The notes beneath the pieces are model-generated. The model worked only from the letters and a program-made list of their open reading frames with translations, did not search any database and was not told where the DNA came from. Of a stretch of DNA of 64,000 bases, positions 12,951-24,376 are shown one piece after another (position 1 is the stretch's first letter; every line of letters begins with the position of its first letter). The translations under genes were made by a program, and so were the position numbers. Source of the stretch: Physcia stellaris. Its lineage: Eukaryota; Ascomycota; Lecanoromycetes; Caliciales; Physciaceae. The stretch covers positions 372,001 to 436,000 of the forward strand of contig JABSSW010000009.1 in NCBI GenBank assembly GCA_018902385.1. Direction: 5' to 3'.

Positions 12951-13499
12951 GGCTGCCAGTACGCGCACCCCCATTCCGGTACGTGCACCCCCATTCCGGT
13001 ACGTGCACCCTCAATTCCAGTATGCGCGCCCCCTATTCCGGTGTGCGCACCCCCTTCTTCGGAGAAGTATCCGGAGCTGCCCCGGAAGCTATCCGGACCC
13101 CATGTATCATCTTCGGCCAAATTGCGATTTCGCCACACAAAACGAACTTTTTTGTTGAGGATCTGTCTGTCGTTTGCCTGCCGTCTGTCTGCCTTTTGAA
13201 TGTGGTTGAGCCTTCAGGTCAAATCGGCCAAGATTTAAGCATGGTATGACTGCGATATTGAGAACGTTCTCCGAATGACGGCGAGACGCTTGATTGAAAT
13301 GAATGACTCGTTGATGACGATGCAAATCATTATTCAACTCGAAAGTATCATTACAAACGCGACAAACGTGAAAGAAATTTGAAAATTTGTTGTAAATTTC
13401 ACGAATATCTCAACATCATGTACAAAAAAGCTGGTATAGTCGCAGGATCAGGGAAGGGGGGTGCGCATACCGGAATGAAGGGTGCACGTACTGGTAGCC
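12951..13499. mobile_element. Non-autonomous DNA transposon (hAT-like MITE) with 8-bp target duplication
   Basis: The element is 549 bp. Its ends are inverted repeats: the left end starts GGCTGCCAGTACGCGCACC and the reverse complement of the right end starts GGCTACCAGTACGTGCACC, with similarity running about 40 bases. It is flanked by a perfect 8-bp duplication, TACTTATA, at 12943-12950 and 13500-13507. Eight-bp duplications are typical of the hAT and P superfamilies. The left end carries four to five tandem 20-21 bp units (about 12959-13060) built on GCACCCCCATTCCGGTAC, and the right end carries two inverted units. Subterminal repeats of this kind are transposase-binding sites in hAT elements. 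There is no transposase frame inside, so mobility would need an element elsewhere. The centre is more AT-rich. Assignment to hAT rests on duplication length and subterminal repeats only. Confidence 0.8.
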
Positions 13500-13959
13500 T
13501 ACTTATATCGTGACCATGCATTCGTGAATCAGACCATTATGCGCTGGCATCTGAATTGTATGAACTTTCGCAGTCTCTCCCGAAGTTCAGTACCTAGTAC
13601 TACCGCTTCGATGACCCCCCGGTCCTCCCTTCTCTTGAATCTCTATTTCAGCGTTTACAGAGTCTCACTGCGTGGTAGAACCCAAACGCACGCTGACCCG
13701 TGCCAGAGATATGCATCTAGGAACCAGAGAACGACTAACAGCTCAGGCACGAGGGCGAAGCGAGGTCGATTGTCGATGGAGGTGAGCGAGGGCGGAGAGG
13801 ATGTGCGCGCTCTGCGGGGATCCTTCATCACCATGACGGCGGGCCGGCCCGAGGAATAGGTAGAAATCGCATACTCAGTAATGGACACTGGGCAGTGTGG
13901 ATTAGCGGTGACTAGCACGTGGAACTGGGTAGAGTGTAGATGTACTGTACCGATGCGAC

Positions 13960-14440
13960 CCGCGTCGTCTCTTCCTCCTATGAGTCCAGTTCTTCGGGCG
14001 ACGAGTCTGGAGAGCTCACTTCGACGTGTCAAATTTGTGGTCGGGCCGTCGTCGACCAGCAGGTCCTTGTTGAAATATCATGGTTGCATCATTGTCTCAT
14101 TGCTTGTTCTTACGAGGTGGAGGGTGATATTTACATGCAGGGGTGGTTGCCTGGCAACGTGCCAAGACTCCTGATTTTTTTTTCACCCAGCATCTCAAGA
14201 ATACCCTTGCTATTATTGCCTACGCCAACAATATTTTAGTAGCTATGCAGCTCGTCAGCAGCATTGGCGAAACAACCCACGGCATACACACACCTACTGA
14301 CCTACTGCGACCGCTGTGATACCAAGCTTCCGAGCCCCATCCTATCGCTGGAGCAAAGGCGCAACACTACGTACTCCTGCAAGCACTTCCGATGTGAGCC
14401 TTGGGATGTGGACTACTACTCGGCCGGGGACATGAAGTAG
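13960..14440 (+). pseudogene. Zinc-finger (LIM-like) gene remnant
   Basis: Two coding-like pieces lie close together on the + strand in different frames. The first, near 13970-14150, has a Ser-rich leader and then STCQICGRAVVD...WLHHC, with the Cys-x2-Cys...His-x2-Cys spacing of a LIM zinc finger. The second, near 14242-14440, reads YCDRCDTKLP...YSCKHFRCEPWDVDYYSAGDMK and stops. Between them no frame stays open and no convincing intron signals were found. A further Cys-rich piece (CPLSGEDCKHHACETKC) lies at about 14550-14600. The likely reading is a host zinc-finger gene that has lost its frame. It is not obviously a copy of the LIM gene at 54.6-56.2 kb. Unrecognised introns are an alternative. 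Confidence 0.4.
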
Positions 14441-15451
14441 CACTTCATTTCTTCCCGATCCACCACGGGAGCTATTGTGCCGAAATCGTTTCAGCATTCA
14501 GAACAATCTACCCGAGATAGTTTCATTTCGTACCTAATCTATAGGAATGTCCATTGAGTGGTGAAGATTGCAAGCACCATGCTTGCGAAACAAAGTGTCA
14601 AGCATCCATCGCTGATCATTCGAGCACGGCGCGGCTAACCAAAGCACACACATCTGCCAAATGTGCTGATATCCTCGCAACTCACGGATGATTCAAGACC
14701 GAGGTATTACAAATGCAACAATCAACGCCACCATGACCGAAAAGTTCGAGAAGGAGAAGGAGAAGGATGAAGAGGAGGATGAGATTAGGGTTAGGGCTGG
14801 AGAGTGACGACGATTAGAGGTCTACAAAAAAAGACATCAAAAAGTCCTTCCTTGACAGTAATAATTACTTGATTATGATTGTTTGTATATTAATTGGTTG
14901 TAAGCCTGAAACGCTTATAGTATAGTTACAATTATGGCCAGATGGTCTTACCAGTCAACCATTGCGAGCGTTGGCCGGCCCAAGAGAAGATCAACTTTTT
15001 GGCCACCATGCAAAAGGACTTTCGGATGACGATGTCTATCAATGACTACTGAGATTTGGCGAGCGAATAGCATTAAGGACTGCAATGAGCCGACTGAGTA
15101 TGGTTGACACATAATACTTCTAAGGCACTCCCTACGTCAAAATCTTGGCGCACTGTCCCGGACCTCGACGGGTTCGGGCTCAACATTACGGCACAGCAGT
15201 CACTCGAATCACATTTGTGGTATAATGGTCTCAGCAATGACACAGGACTTACTATCGAACAAGCTCGTGCCTTCGGCGGGATCTCGATAAGTGTGATGAA
15301 CGAATGCTGATGGGGCATTTTCCAGACTGATGAAGATACACCCATCGACTCCACATCCAAAGCCAACACGGCTTCAAGACTTTTGGTGAATACTGCTATC
15401 CTACATGGACACATGACTTCAGGCGCCATCTGGTTTTGAAGATGACCACTG
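14441..15451. other. Intergenic with purine tract, two telomere-type hexamers and an interrupted open frame
   Basis: A GAGAAG/GAGGAT purine tract near 14747-14782 is followed by two tandem TTAGGG hexamers at 14785-14796, too few to call an interstitial telomere. From 15104 to about 15433 one + frame is open apart from a single TGA (15308-15310) and reads like protein, but I do not recognise it and there is no good start. It may be a remnant or chance. Confidence 0.35.
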
Positions 15452-17099
15452 TCAACATGTCTGGAGCTGATCTGCCATTACTGTGTCCATTGCTGTGTCT
15501 TCAGATGGTTCGTCGAAACCCGATAGTCCCAAGGATTGGCTCATCACCAAGGAGCGGAAAACCAGACCTTCCGATCCAAAACAATTCGATATATCCGGCT
15601 TCTCAGAACCCTTCTCGAGTATCCCAGGGAAAAGCGTGGCGCGAACCTTTTGATTTTCATGGTGTTCGGTTTCCCCTTCAATGGTCATGACGGCTAGGTC
15701 CACGGCATCGTCGAACCTAGGCCATCTGATATCGACATCCTTTCCCCAAATAGTGATCTGCCCATCTAGCTCAATAGCTGTGGTAAATATCATGCGGATG
15801 GATTTCGCCCACCCGCCTGCGGCATCGCTGAAGTTTGGAAGACTTTGTTTCAAGAAAGGCTTCGTCTCATGGAAGAGATGCTCTGTGAGACGGTTCGCAA
15901 AATCTTTCCAACCGAGCTTCGCTTCGACGACTCGACGCTTCTCGCGTCGCAGACTTTGTTTATAGAAGGCAGGAAATCCTAAAGATATTCACGTGTCAGA
16001 TTTTGGACTTCTGGACTGATAGGGACAGATGCCTTACTGGTCGCGAGATCAGACTCTATCGAAGTCATCTTTCTCTCGAAAGACTCCCTTGGATTCTCTT
16101 CGTGTTGTTTCTCGAACACCCACACAGTTACTGCTGCGGCGAGCATTACTTCCAGTGTACGCCCCAAACTCAGTGATGAGTGACAATCTCTGGTGGATAG
16201 TTGATCAAACAACTCTTCCTTAGTAGTAGTCCCATACACCTTGCTCCAAAGCTGGAAGAACAGAGGCGAGCGTAGCCAGTTGTGCAACCGAGGTTCATCC
16301 CTTGAATCTGTCTTTGTTGCCTGCATGAGACCTCTAACGGCATCCTTGATCTCAGAGAGTAGTCGACTTCTCAGGCGTTCGACATCTGCGCGAGTGGACA
16401 AATATTGCTCGGGATAATCGAGGAACTCCGTGATCTCGCTGCTTGGCGGAATGGCTTTGTCTGGATGCTGAGCAGGATGTTGTAATTGCAAGTCCGCTCT
16501 ATCTGCTGGTGGAGAACAGGGATCCAAATCCGAACTAGTATACGATGATTGAAGCGTTGAGATTTCTGGATATGATGAAGAAGTTAGTTGCAGAAGTGAG
16601 ATCGCCCTTTCTTGGATCTTCATCATTTGCTTACCCGCCTTTAAAGATCTTACTTCACTAATCGACGCCACCGTACGATCAGAACAACACTAAATTTCGG
16701 ATTGATCATGATAGCCTACCTTTGCTCGGCAGTATGCACTGACGGAGACCTGGACGAAGTATCTGAGGTGTATTTGGGACGTGGTGGGATTTGTTTTCCG
16801 TCGGGGTTAGCCATGAGAGTCTTCCGTGTACAGCCTTCGCGAAGCGCCTCCCAACCATGACAGTACAGCGCGGTGTAGCTGTAACGATCCCTACGAGTCC
16901 ATGTTGTACCCATGTGTTCTATCCGAACACGAATGGCTTTTAATGTTTTGGGGTCACGATGTCCAGCCTTAAGACGTCGTTGAATCTCTTCAGCTAGTTC
17001 ATGGCGCTGTTGTGTCGTCCAACGACCATCTCGCTTGTTTTCATCGATACAGTTCATTAGCACTACTGTGTCTCGGTTCTTCCAGTCACTTGCTGGCAT
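15452..17099 (-). CDS. Uncharacterised protein with SANT/Myb-like N-terminus
   Basis: Three exons are inferred on the minus strand: 17099-16720, 16657-16038 and 15978-15452. The introns are 62 bases (GTAGGC donor, GATTAG acceptor) and 59 bases (GTAAGG donor, CTGAC branch, TTTAG acceptor), and both joins keep frame, giving 508 residues. The first ~90 residues resemble a SANT/Myb-like helix bundle: a charged start DWKNRDTVVLMNCIDENK, then RWTTQQRHELAEEIQ and a Trp/Tyr-rich third part. Such domains bind DNA or histone tails in known families. The middle is Ser/Pro-rich, then helical, and the last third carries a globular-looking segment with GGWAKSIRMIF and DVDIRWPRFDDAVD. No other catalytic motif is visible. 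It could be a nuclear factor or a domesticated transposon-derived protein; both are guesses. Confidence 0.65.
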
Positions 17100-17991
17100 T
17101 GTCGCAAATCTCTAGTATCAAGACTCCGAGGCTGGCTTCTAAAGTGGGTGATGATTAAAACAACTGCGCAGATTTCGAAAGGCTTTCAGTACATCCGATG
17201 GATTCTGGGACGGTCGACTTTCCATCTAGTTAACCGTCGTGACCAAGATGAAGCATGATGGATAGATGACCTCTTTGGCATGGAAACTGCTCCCCGGCTC
17301 GGCACTCTCGGGTCGAAACCGTGTCAACGCGATTGCACGCGTGGACTCGTCTGGACTGTAAGAGCCAGTCAAACAACATCAACTTGTTGAGAGGGAAGCG
17401 AAGCTAGCGTACTCTGAGGAACCAATGGACTTCATTCGCCTACAGCGCTTTGACATTTTGATCGACGGCTGCGTACCTTGTAATGATAAGTCGACTGCAA
17501 ATTTTAAGTGAGTCTTGGTGCGACATATGTGATCGTATCGCGTCGACAATTGATTCGCCGAGGCGAGACCTTATTCAACAAACCCCTGACAAATTGCAGG
17601 GTGGACTGCTGCATTGGGACTTTCTATACGAGTTCGTCATGTTTAAGTCTGATGCATGTAGCAGCACAGTCACACACAGTCCACTCGGCGGCTAGATATT
17701 GACTCTAGCTGCAGTACGGTACGGATATGATACGATACATGTACGTAAAAGTTTAACAGCAGCAAGACCAAGATTACGCAGAATTTCTACTGTTCTCAGT
17801 TGCATGATCGATCAGGTGCTGCTCGGCCAAGTCGGAGACCAATCTATTAAATTTGCACATATAGCGACCGCTCGGCTCAAAGTCGACAGCTATGAACAGA
17901 CCCAGATCGACTGAGATCACGTAACAACAGAAGACTGTGTACAATACTGCACACTCCGACCGATTGAGACCTCATAATAACGCTCGCGAAC
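17100..17991. other. Intergenic between divergent genes
   Basis: This is the shared upstream region of the SANT-like gene (minus) and the Hsp70-like gene (plus). I saw no gene and no element that I can name. Confidence 0.55.
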
Positions 17992-20816
17992 ATGCCGAAA
18001 GACTACCTTCGGCCAGCGAACAGGCAACAACCACTGCTAGTGGCTATCGATTTTGGAACGGCATACTCGTCTGTAGTGTACTACATCGACACACGATCTC
18101 CTCACGAAAGAGCCAAAGGTCTTGCTCTGGGGAAAATTCCACTTGCTGCTCTGAAAGTGGTGGGTTTCAACAGGGCTGCCCAGATTGGCACGCAGATGGC
18201 ATGGTATGATAAGAGACAGATGTGGCTCTGGGGGCATCGGGTGGATGAGTACATTCACCGTAAAGAGATCCTTGAGTCCGACAGGATCCAGATGGCGAAG
18301 CTCTACATGGAACACTCGGAAATGACAAAACCTATTCGAGATCGGGTGACAACACAACTTGAAGCACTGCCCGAAGTCGCGCGAATGCAACTAGGCCGAT
18401 CCAAGCATTGTTGGGCTGAAGGGCTAGTGTCACTATATCTCAGAGAGCTTTGGGCCGACACGAAGATCCAGATCCGTTCCAGCGGTGTATTTTCGAAGAC
18501 ACGGATATCGAGTGCTGGATGGGCGTTCCCAAGTATACTCAATCCTATTTGGAAGACATGTTCTATCATCGCTGACAATGTTGCAGGCTATGGAGTCCGG
18601 AACTGAATGAAGTGATGGTTCGTGCAGCGCTTCATGCTGGACTCCCCAAAAACCTCAATCTGGTTCATGAGCCCGAAGGGGCCGCGCTATATTGTTTTGC
18701 AGAGGATCGGGAGAACCATTTTTATCAGAGAGACCTGGAAGGTACAGGAGTAACAGCGTCCACGCCCAGCTGCTCGCAAATTGTTAGTAAATTTGACTCA
18801 TCCTCTTTCACATTAACAGCATCGCTGACTCTTATACAGCCATTCGATAACGTCTTGATTGTTGATGCTGGATCCGGAACTGTCGATCTGGTAACCTATA
18901 GACTACAGTCACGGGACGGCATAATAAATATTGAGGAAGGCGTCCGCGGAACAGGTATCGTCAAAGTCCAATCTGAGTATAGTTGCTCTACTAATATTTC
19001 AATAGCTGGGCTCTACGGTTCGGCGATCCTAAATCAAAGATTTCTCAAATTATTTCATGACTGCCTGGAACGAGACGAGGTGTCGATGATTCTTCGGGGT
19101 CAGCGAAAGCGAGCGGCTGTAGAGAACGAATCTTTGATTGACTTTATGGCGCTCAAGAGCTTCGAGGATCAGAAGAAGTACTTTGGAGATAGACTTGATG
19201 ATTCTCTCGACGATGAACCCATGTGTATAAGTCTTGAAGGCTTGGAAGGAACATTCGAGAGTTCTCGCACCACACTAGGTCCCAGTGGGAAGAAAATTCC
19301 GAGGTAATATCAAGTCGCCCTAAATGCACACGTTTTGTGTTAACCTGTTAAGGGCGAAAATCGTAACACTGTTTGATGGGATTATTGACGAGATCTTGGG
19401 AATGGTAAAGCAACAAATTAAAGCGTTCAACCGGAAGTACGGTAACTCTTCGAAGACAAGGCTCAAGGTATGCCCCCAAAACATCACACCCTGAGATCCT
19501 TACCCATGTAGCAATTACTGAGACAGAACCAGCGAATCATGTTAGTGGGAGGCTTTGCTGAAAACACGTATCTATACCAACGCATCGTTAATGCCTGCTC
19601 TGGATCACTTGCCATAGCCGGCTACGATATCAGTGTCACCAGACCCGCGCAAGCAGAGTAAGATGATCGGTCAGTCTAAGTAAGGTGCCACGAACTTACA
19701 TTGAGATAGCGTAGCCTTGATTGCTCGCGGTGCCCTGCTTAGAGCCCTTCATAATCCAGTGACCACAAAGATCTTTACTCAAAGTTACGGCTTCAAGTGG
19801 GATGAGTCCTATGTTCCTCAACTTCATGGTAATATCGTGACTGAGCTGGACTATCACGAAGGGTACGAAGTGGCCAAAGATCGACTATACTGGCTGTGCA
19901 AAGTGGTAAGTTCCATTATTATGCATCTATACTATTGTATCGCTGCTGATATCTGTCCAGCACCACAGTATGGACCTTGGTATACCTGTTCCATTGCGTA
20001 GCAGGGGTACCCGATATGTACCGCTCGAGGGTCCCACTGTGCTATGGGAGAATCTCTATAGGTCTTACAATAGGTCAGAAGATCATATTGATATCAAGTC
20101 GCGTAAGCTAAGCATTGAAATGTCATTGACTTGACAAGGCTAACCATTATCTAGGCGGCGTTGAGAAGGTGGGCAGGCTCGTACTTGATTTCTCCAAGAT
20201 CGATAGACGCAATTTTCGGAGACATACCACCACCCATGATAATCTTCGCGAAGAGTTCGTAAAACTTGATTACGAAGTTCAGCTAATCTTCGATGGCGTC
20301 CGTCTGACGTACAGACTAATCGTTCCAGAGTTAGGTCGTTGGTGGAACTGGGATGGAGGCGAACAGTCAATGTCGGACGACGATTGGGGAGCAAATCCGC
20401 ATCAGGTGGAGATTATCATGGAGAACGTTACTGCGGCCTTCGATGTCAGTGGCTATAGGATCCGGACCGAGCCTGCTCGAAGCGAACGCCTTCCGTCAAC
20501 CTCTACAGTGAGCATGAGGTCCAAATTTCCAACTGTCCGTGATGCTCAACTGTCTGGGTCTCAGCGCGGAGAATCCAGCTCTGCTGCTTCCATTTTGAGC
20601 GATACATCCTCGGAGTACCGCACAGTTAACTCCAGACAAAGCATCGATCATAGTGCCATTGTCTCCCGTCAGCCTGGAAGCGCAAACGGGGCTGTACGTC
20701 GAAGGCCTTGCGTACGCTGTCGGCGTGCTAAGGTCGATACAGTTTGCAAGGACTCCACATCAGGGAGCCGTTGTACCCGATGTGTGAGGTTGCACTATTC
20801 CAACTGCAGACAGTGA
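17992..20816 (+). CDS. Hsp70-like ATPase with C-terminal Zn2Cys6-like cluster; frame problem in exon 1
   Basis: This is an actin-fold ATPase of the fungal Hsp70-like family. The phosphate-1 motif AIDFGTAYSS is near residue 18, IVDAGSGTVDL is the second phosphate loop, and LVHEPEGAALYCFAED and RIMLVGGFAEN are further family motifs. Inferred exons are 17992-18532, 18587-18782, 18840-18954, 19006-19303, 19353-19467, 19527-19657, 19710-19905, 19961-20102 and 20155-20816, and they keep frame from exon 2 to the end. In exon 1 the conserved LRELWADTK and DTDIECWMGVPK blocks are in different frames, so there is either a 1-base lesion near 18485-18492 or an atypical 56-base intron (18427-18482, GTGTCA...CCAG) that would remove conserved sequence. 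The length is about 780-800 residues. The last ~40 residues have six cysteines spaced C-x2-C-x8-C-x8-C-x2-C-x7-C after an Arg-rich lead, like a fungal zinc cluster. Confidence 0.75.
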
Positions 20817-22928
20817 ATCATACCTTACGGAGATGAGACTATCAACTGTATTTTACTGGCAATTGATGTATCGACGGCAATTTCCAATTTACCAATATCT
20901 ACCAGTGGAGCGAAATCGACATTCCCAACCCTTCCCATCGTGAAACCACCATAACTTGGGCACTCTTCCAGATTTTCGAATGGAATTTAAGTAGTATTAT
21001 CTCTGTCACCCAGCAGCAGGAATCAAAGCAAGATGTAGTGCGCGTAACGGGCTTGTGCTTTTACCAAATTCCACAGATCACTCGTAAAGGGGAGCTCTCA
21101 AGGCCTATCTACTAGTTTTATTTGAGCTGAGAGTTATCTATTACCATCATTTCTGATATCGCGAGCAAGAGGGTTGCCTCAAGTCTATGTTATTTCATGT
21201 GGAATCTAGTGTGGCTTGGCAGATTAGACCTGTGGGTTTGGTGGGTCAGGAAAGCCTTCTTCGGTACGACATTCCACGATGTCCGATGTTACTGAGCAAG
21301 GCGCCACTTTGAGGTCGTGCGAATTGTCGACTTAATTTTCTTATTATCGAGATGCATGTCACACTGGTATAGAGTCGGTCCCTGCGTGTAATCTCACTTT
21401 GTATAGACAGCTTGGACTCTTTCAATGAATGGATTTTGGGGGCGGTATCGAGAGATACGTTGAAGGGGCTGTCAATCGTGTCAAGTTCTCATCCTATGAA
21501 TCCAGAACGTACTTGAACTAGCCAGACCAGTCTCTGGACGAAAAGTCTCACATTGATGGATTAAAGCGGCGCTGTTTTGGCTGAAAGATGACGGGCGAGT
21601 AGGATGATTCAGATACTAATGCATTCCCTGTGGCCCCCCGGAACGTCGAATGCATGAAAATCGCGCAACCATAATGCTCTGGTCACTCTACAGGGCGCTT
21701 CAATGGGGTTGGATCTTCAGAAACTACGTAAATGCTTGTCCACTAAGCCGTGAAGAGGCTGGCTCTAGTTCTCGGCCTCTCTATTGAAGGGCCATGGATC
21801 TTGATTGACTTCGAGCGGCATTCTGTTATGTTCTCAAGTCGCCTTGCTCGTGACGAGGTGCTTAATATTGGTTCTTCTTGACACCCATATTGGAGCGCTA
21901 GAGTCAAGCAGTGCATCTACAGGTTGTCTTTGTGCCTAGCGGGGAAGTAGCAGAGTGCTTCCGTTCCTAATGCAGACTCCTAGTAGCTAGCTACATCCCG
22001 AGTGGACAACACGGCGGCACGCTTCGAGACAGAACGACCGGTCGATCGGGGATGCTTTTACATTTGCACGGACGCGCACTGACCTATGAGTCTCGCCCTT
22101 TGAACAGGCGTGAGTCACCTGAAATCTCATTGTTGGCATTGCATGATGCATGTCTGGGTGTCACGGAGCACTGTCCAGGATGTATGTTTCGTTCGTACTG
22201 AAAAACAGAAATCCTCGCCATACAATGTAGTCAAAGTCTAGACCACCCAACGAGTGATATCATAGTCACATTCCCCGGAACCTATCAAATGAGGAATTTA
22301 CTTTGGTGAGGAATATGCGAGACGTCTGAGTCTGAAATTCAAATGTGACATGCCTCTTGCGGAACTCTTAGCTCAGCTCAGGGGTACAGTGCATTGCGAA
22401 GGTACTTTTCACAAGCGGCCAATAATCCGTCGATATTCTCTCTTATGCTCTACGTGACTCGGGTTCCCCGCATGGGGACACTTGATTGAATACACGACAT
22501 CTTCGAAGCCACAACTTTGCAGCTGGTCATTCACTCTCGAACTTCTAGGAAGGGCATCTGCACCCAGCAAACGCATTTTGCTGGTTTTGGGCCGTTCTCT
22601 GTGGTTTACGGTATAGCCTTGCTACAGTCTTCAACATACTCAATCTTTTATATTCTCTAAGTCTATAACAAGGATATGTCCTTCCTTTCCTTAGACCTCT
22701 CACTTCGTGGCCGCTATCTGCTTCTCGACCCCAACGTTGACTGTTGTCTCCAAGGGGGAGATACTTCTACAAGGTCTGCATTTCATTCTGTACCAATCAT
22801 CTGGCCATCTTAGCCTGTTGTTTAGACTTAGTCACTTGATCTGTGAGTATTCGAAAGTCCACTCAATGAAGCCCCGCAAGTCTGGATAGATTGTCTAATC
22901 AATACTCCTGGACAGTCATCCATTCACG
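20817..22928. other. Gene-free 2.1 kb
   Basis: Almost no open frame of 60 codons occurs on either strand. I see no repeats, inverted ends or RNA-like motifs. Part may be the promoter of the downstream gene. Confidence 0.6.
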
Positions 22929-24157
22929 ATGAGTTCTCCAAGAGTCTACTTTCACTCCAAAGAAGCAGTCCAACGGCCGGAGTCCACACAACTAGCATCA
23001 CTCTGCCGCGAGGTTAACAACGCCCGAGATGTAGAGAGGCATCTTCAACCCAAAGCCATTAGCTCTGCCATACCTTTGTCGAGCTTCTCTTTCATGATGC
23101 TACCACCAGAGCTCCGCCGTAGGGTCTATTCCTGCGCTATTGGCGGTCATGTCATTCACGTTGGGCTCGAGTTCCACTCCAGCAAACGTGAAGGAGTGAA
23201 GCTCCTCCGATTACTTCGCTACGCGTGTGTATGCCCACTGTGGGAAGCTGAGACATATAAATTGTATGCGCAACCCATCACCGTCAAGAGCCGGATTGAT
23301 TGGCACATGCAAATCCCGGAAGAGGAGCACCCAGCTAAATTACACGGCGAATGCTACCTGTTGTCCGAAAATCTAATCCAACATGAGAATTGTTTCGGTC
23401 TCTTGTACGTGTCGAGAGAGACTCATCGGGAGACAAGAAGGTTGCTGTTCGCAACCACGAAATGGTCTATAGACAATCCATATGTGTTGGAAAGATGGCT
23501 TGCTGTAGTTCCTCCCGATCTCCTCTCCACCATCCGTCATCTGAACTTAGACATGCATATGGAGGGCAGCATATCGGACAATAGCAGTATTGCGGCCGCA
23601 TGGAAGGTAGCGATCTCTGGGCCGATTCCCACAAAACTTCTCGGCCTCCAGACATTGAGTCTATCCATCCATGTTGGTGAAAAAATCACATCCTGGACCC
23701 AATCGAAGGAGATGAATATCGATAACATGCTTCTACCTTTGAGGCGACTCAATACTCTTCAGAGTTTGACAGCCGTTGTCCATGACAGTTTCTCAGCGGA
23801 TCACGAGGGATACTGTCAGCAGAAAATATACGAGTCTAATACTCACGGCTACCACGAGGTTTACGGGTAAACATCAATGGATAGCAAAATCAGTGAAGAG
23901 CTTTTGGGCAAAGAATTAAGGAAAACCTTGGCTGGGAAGTCGTGAAGTATCTGGATAGGGCGATGGATGTTGAAGAATCTCGCACTTATAGATGGCCGTC
24001 AACAGTTGGCACCGAGCCGATGGTCTCTCCTTACGCCACGAAATTTTGTAGGTATGGGCGCGGCCAAGAGCCTCTTAGTGGTGATGATTCGCTTGTTTTC
24101 CATCGCATAACGGACCCCACAGGCACATGGGATCGATTCGGGTGCTTAGTGAAATAG
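22929..24157 (+). CDS. DUF7730/F-box-like hypothetical protein
   Basis: The main exon, 22929-23870, codes for about 313 residues. Near residue 56 it has MMLPPELRRRVYSCAIGGHVIHV, the fungal F-box-like/2EXR-type opening (LPPELRxxIY...). This is followed by LLRYACVC, LLYVSRETHRETRRLLF and a YVLERWLAVVPPDLLSTIRHLNL stretch, which match the DUF7730 layout of hypothetical proteins abundant in Pezizomycotina. The molecular role is unknown; F-box-like openings suggest SCF adaptor origin but Skp1 binding is not shown. A coding-like second exon probably lies at about 23905-24157 (WEVVKYLDRAMDVEESRTYRW...), but the only in-frame junctions I found have a very short intron, so the C-terminus is unresolved. 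It is related in type, though not closely in sequence, to the gene at 29.4-30.3 kb. Confidence 0.6.
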
Positions 24158-24376
24158 TCAACCAATCAAGGTAGCAAGCACCTCTAAAGGAGAAACCAAT
24201 CTTCCGCGTTACTCCACTTTCATCATACCCATCTGACTACCGCCTCTCCTAATTTGGATGCTCTTACTGTAAGCGTTTTCTGGAACTTCCCCGAAAGAGG
24301 GGAGCTCTGAAATGATAGAAGTTGACCGGGAGACATAGATAAGAACCAAATAGCCGGAACCCACGACGAGTATACC

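Noticed and set aside
12920-13249. Pro/His-rich and Gly/Thr-rich open frames
   Set aside because: They are translations of the MITE's tandem subterminal units, open in several frames on both strands.
14785-14796. Two TTAGGG hexamers
   Set aside because: Only two copies within a purine-rich tract; too short to claim an interstitial telomere.
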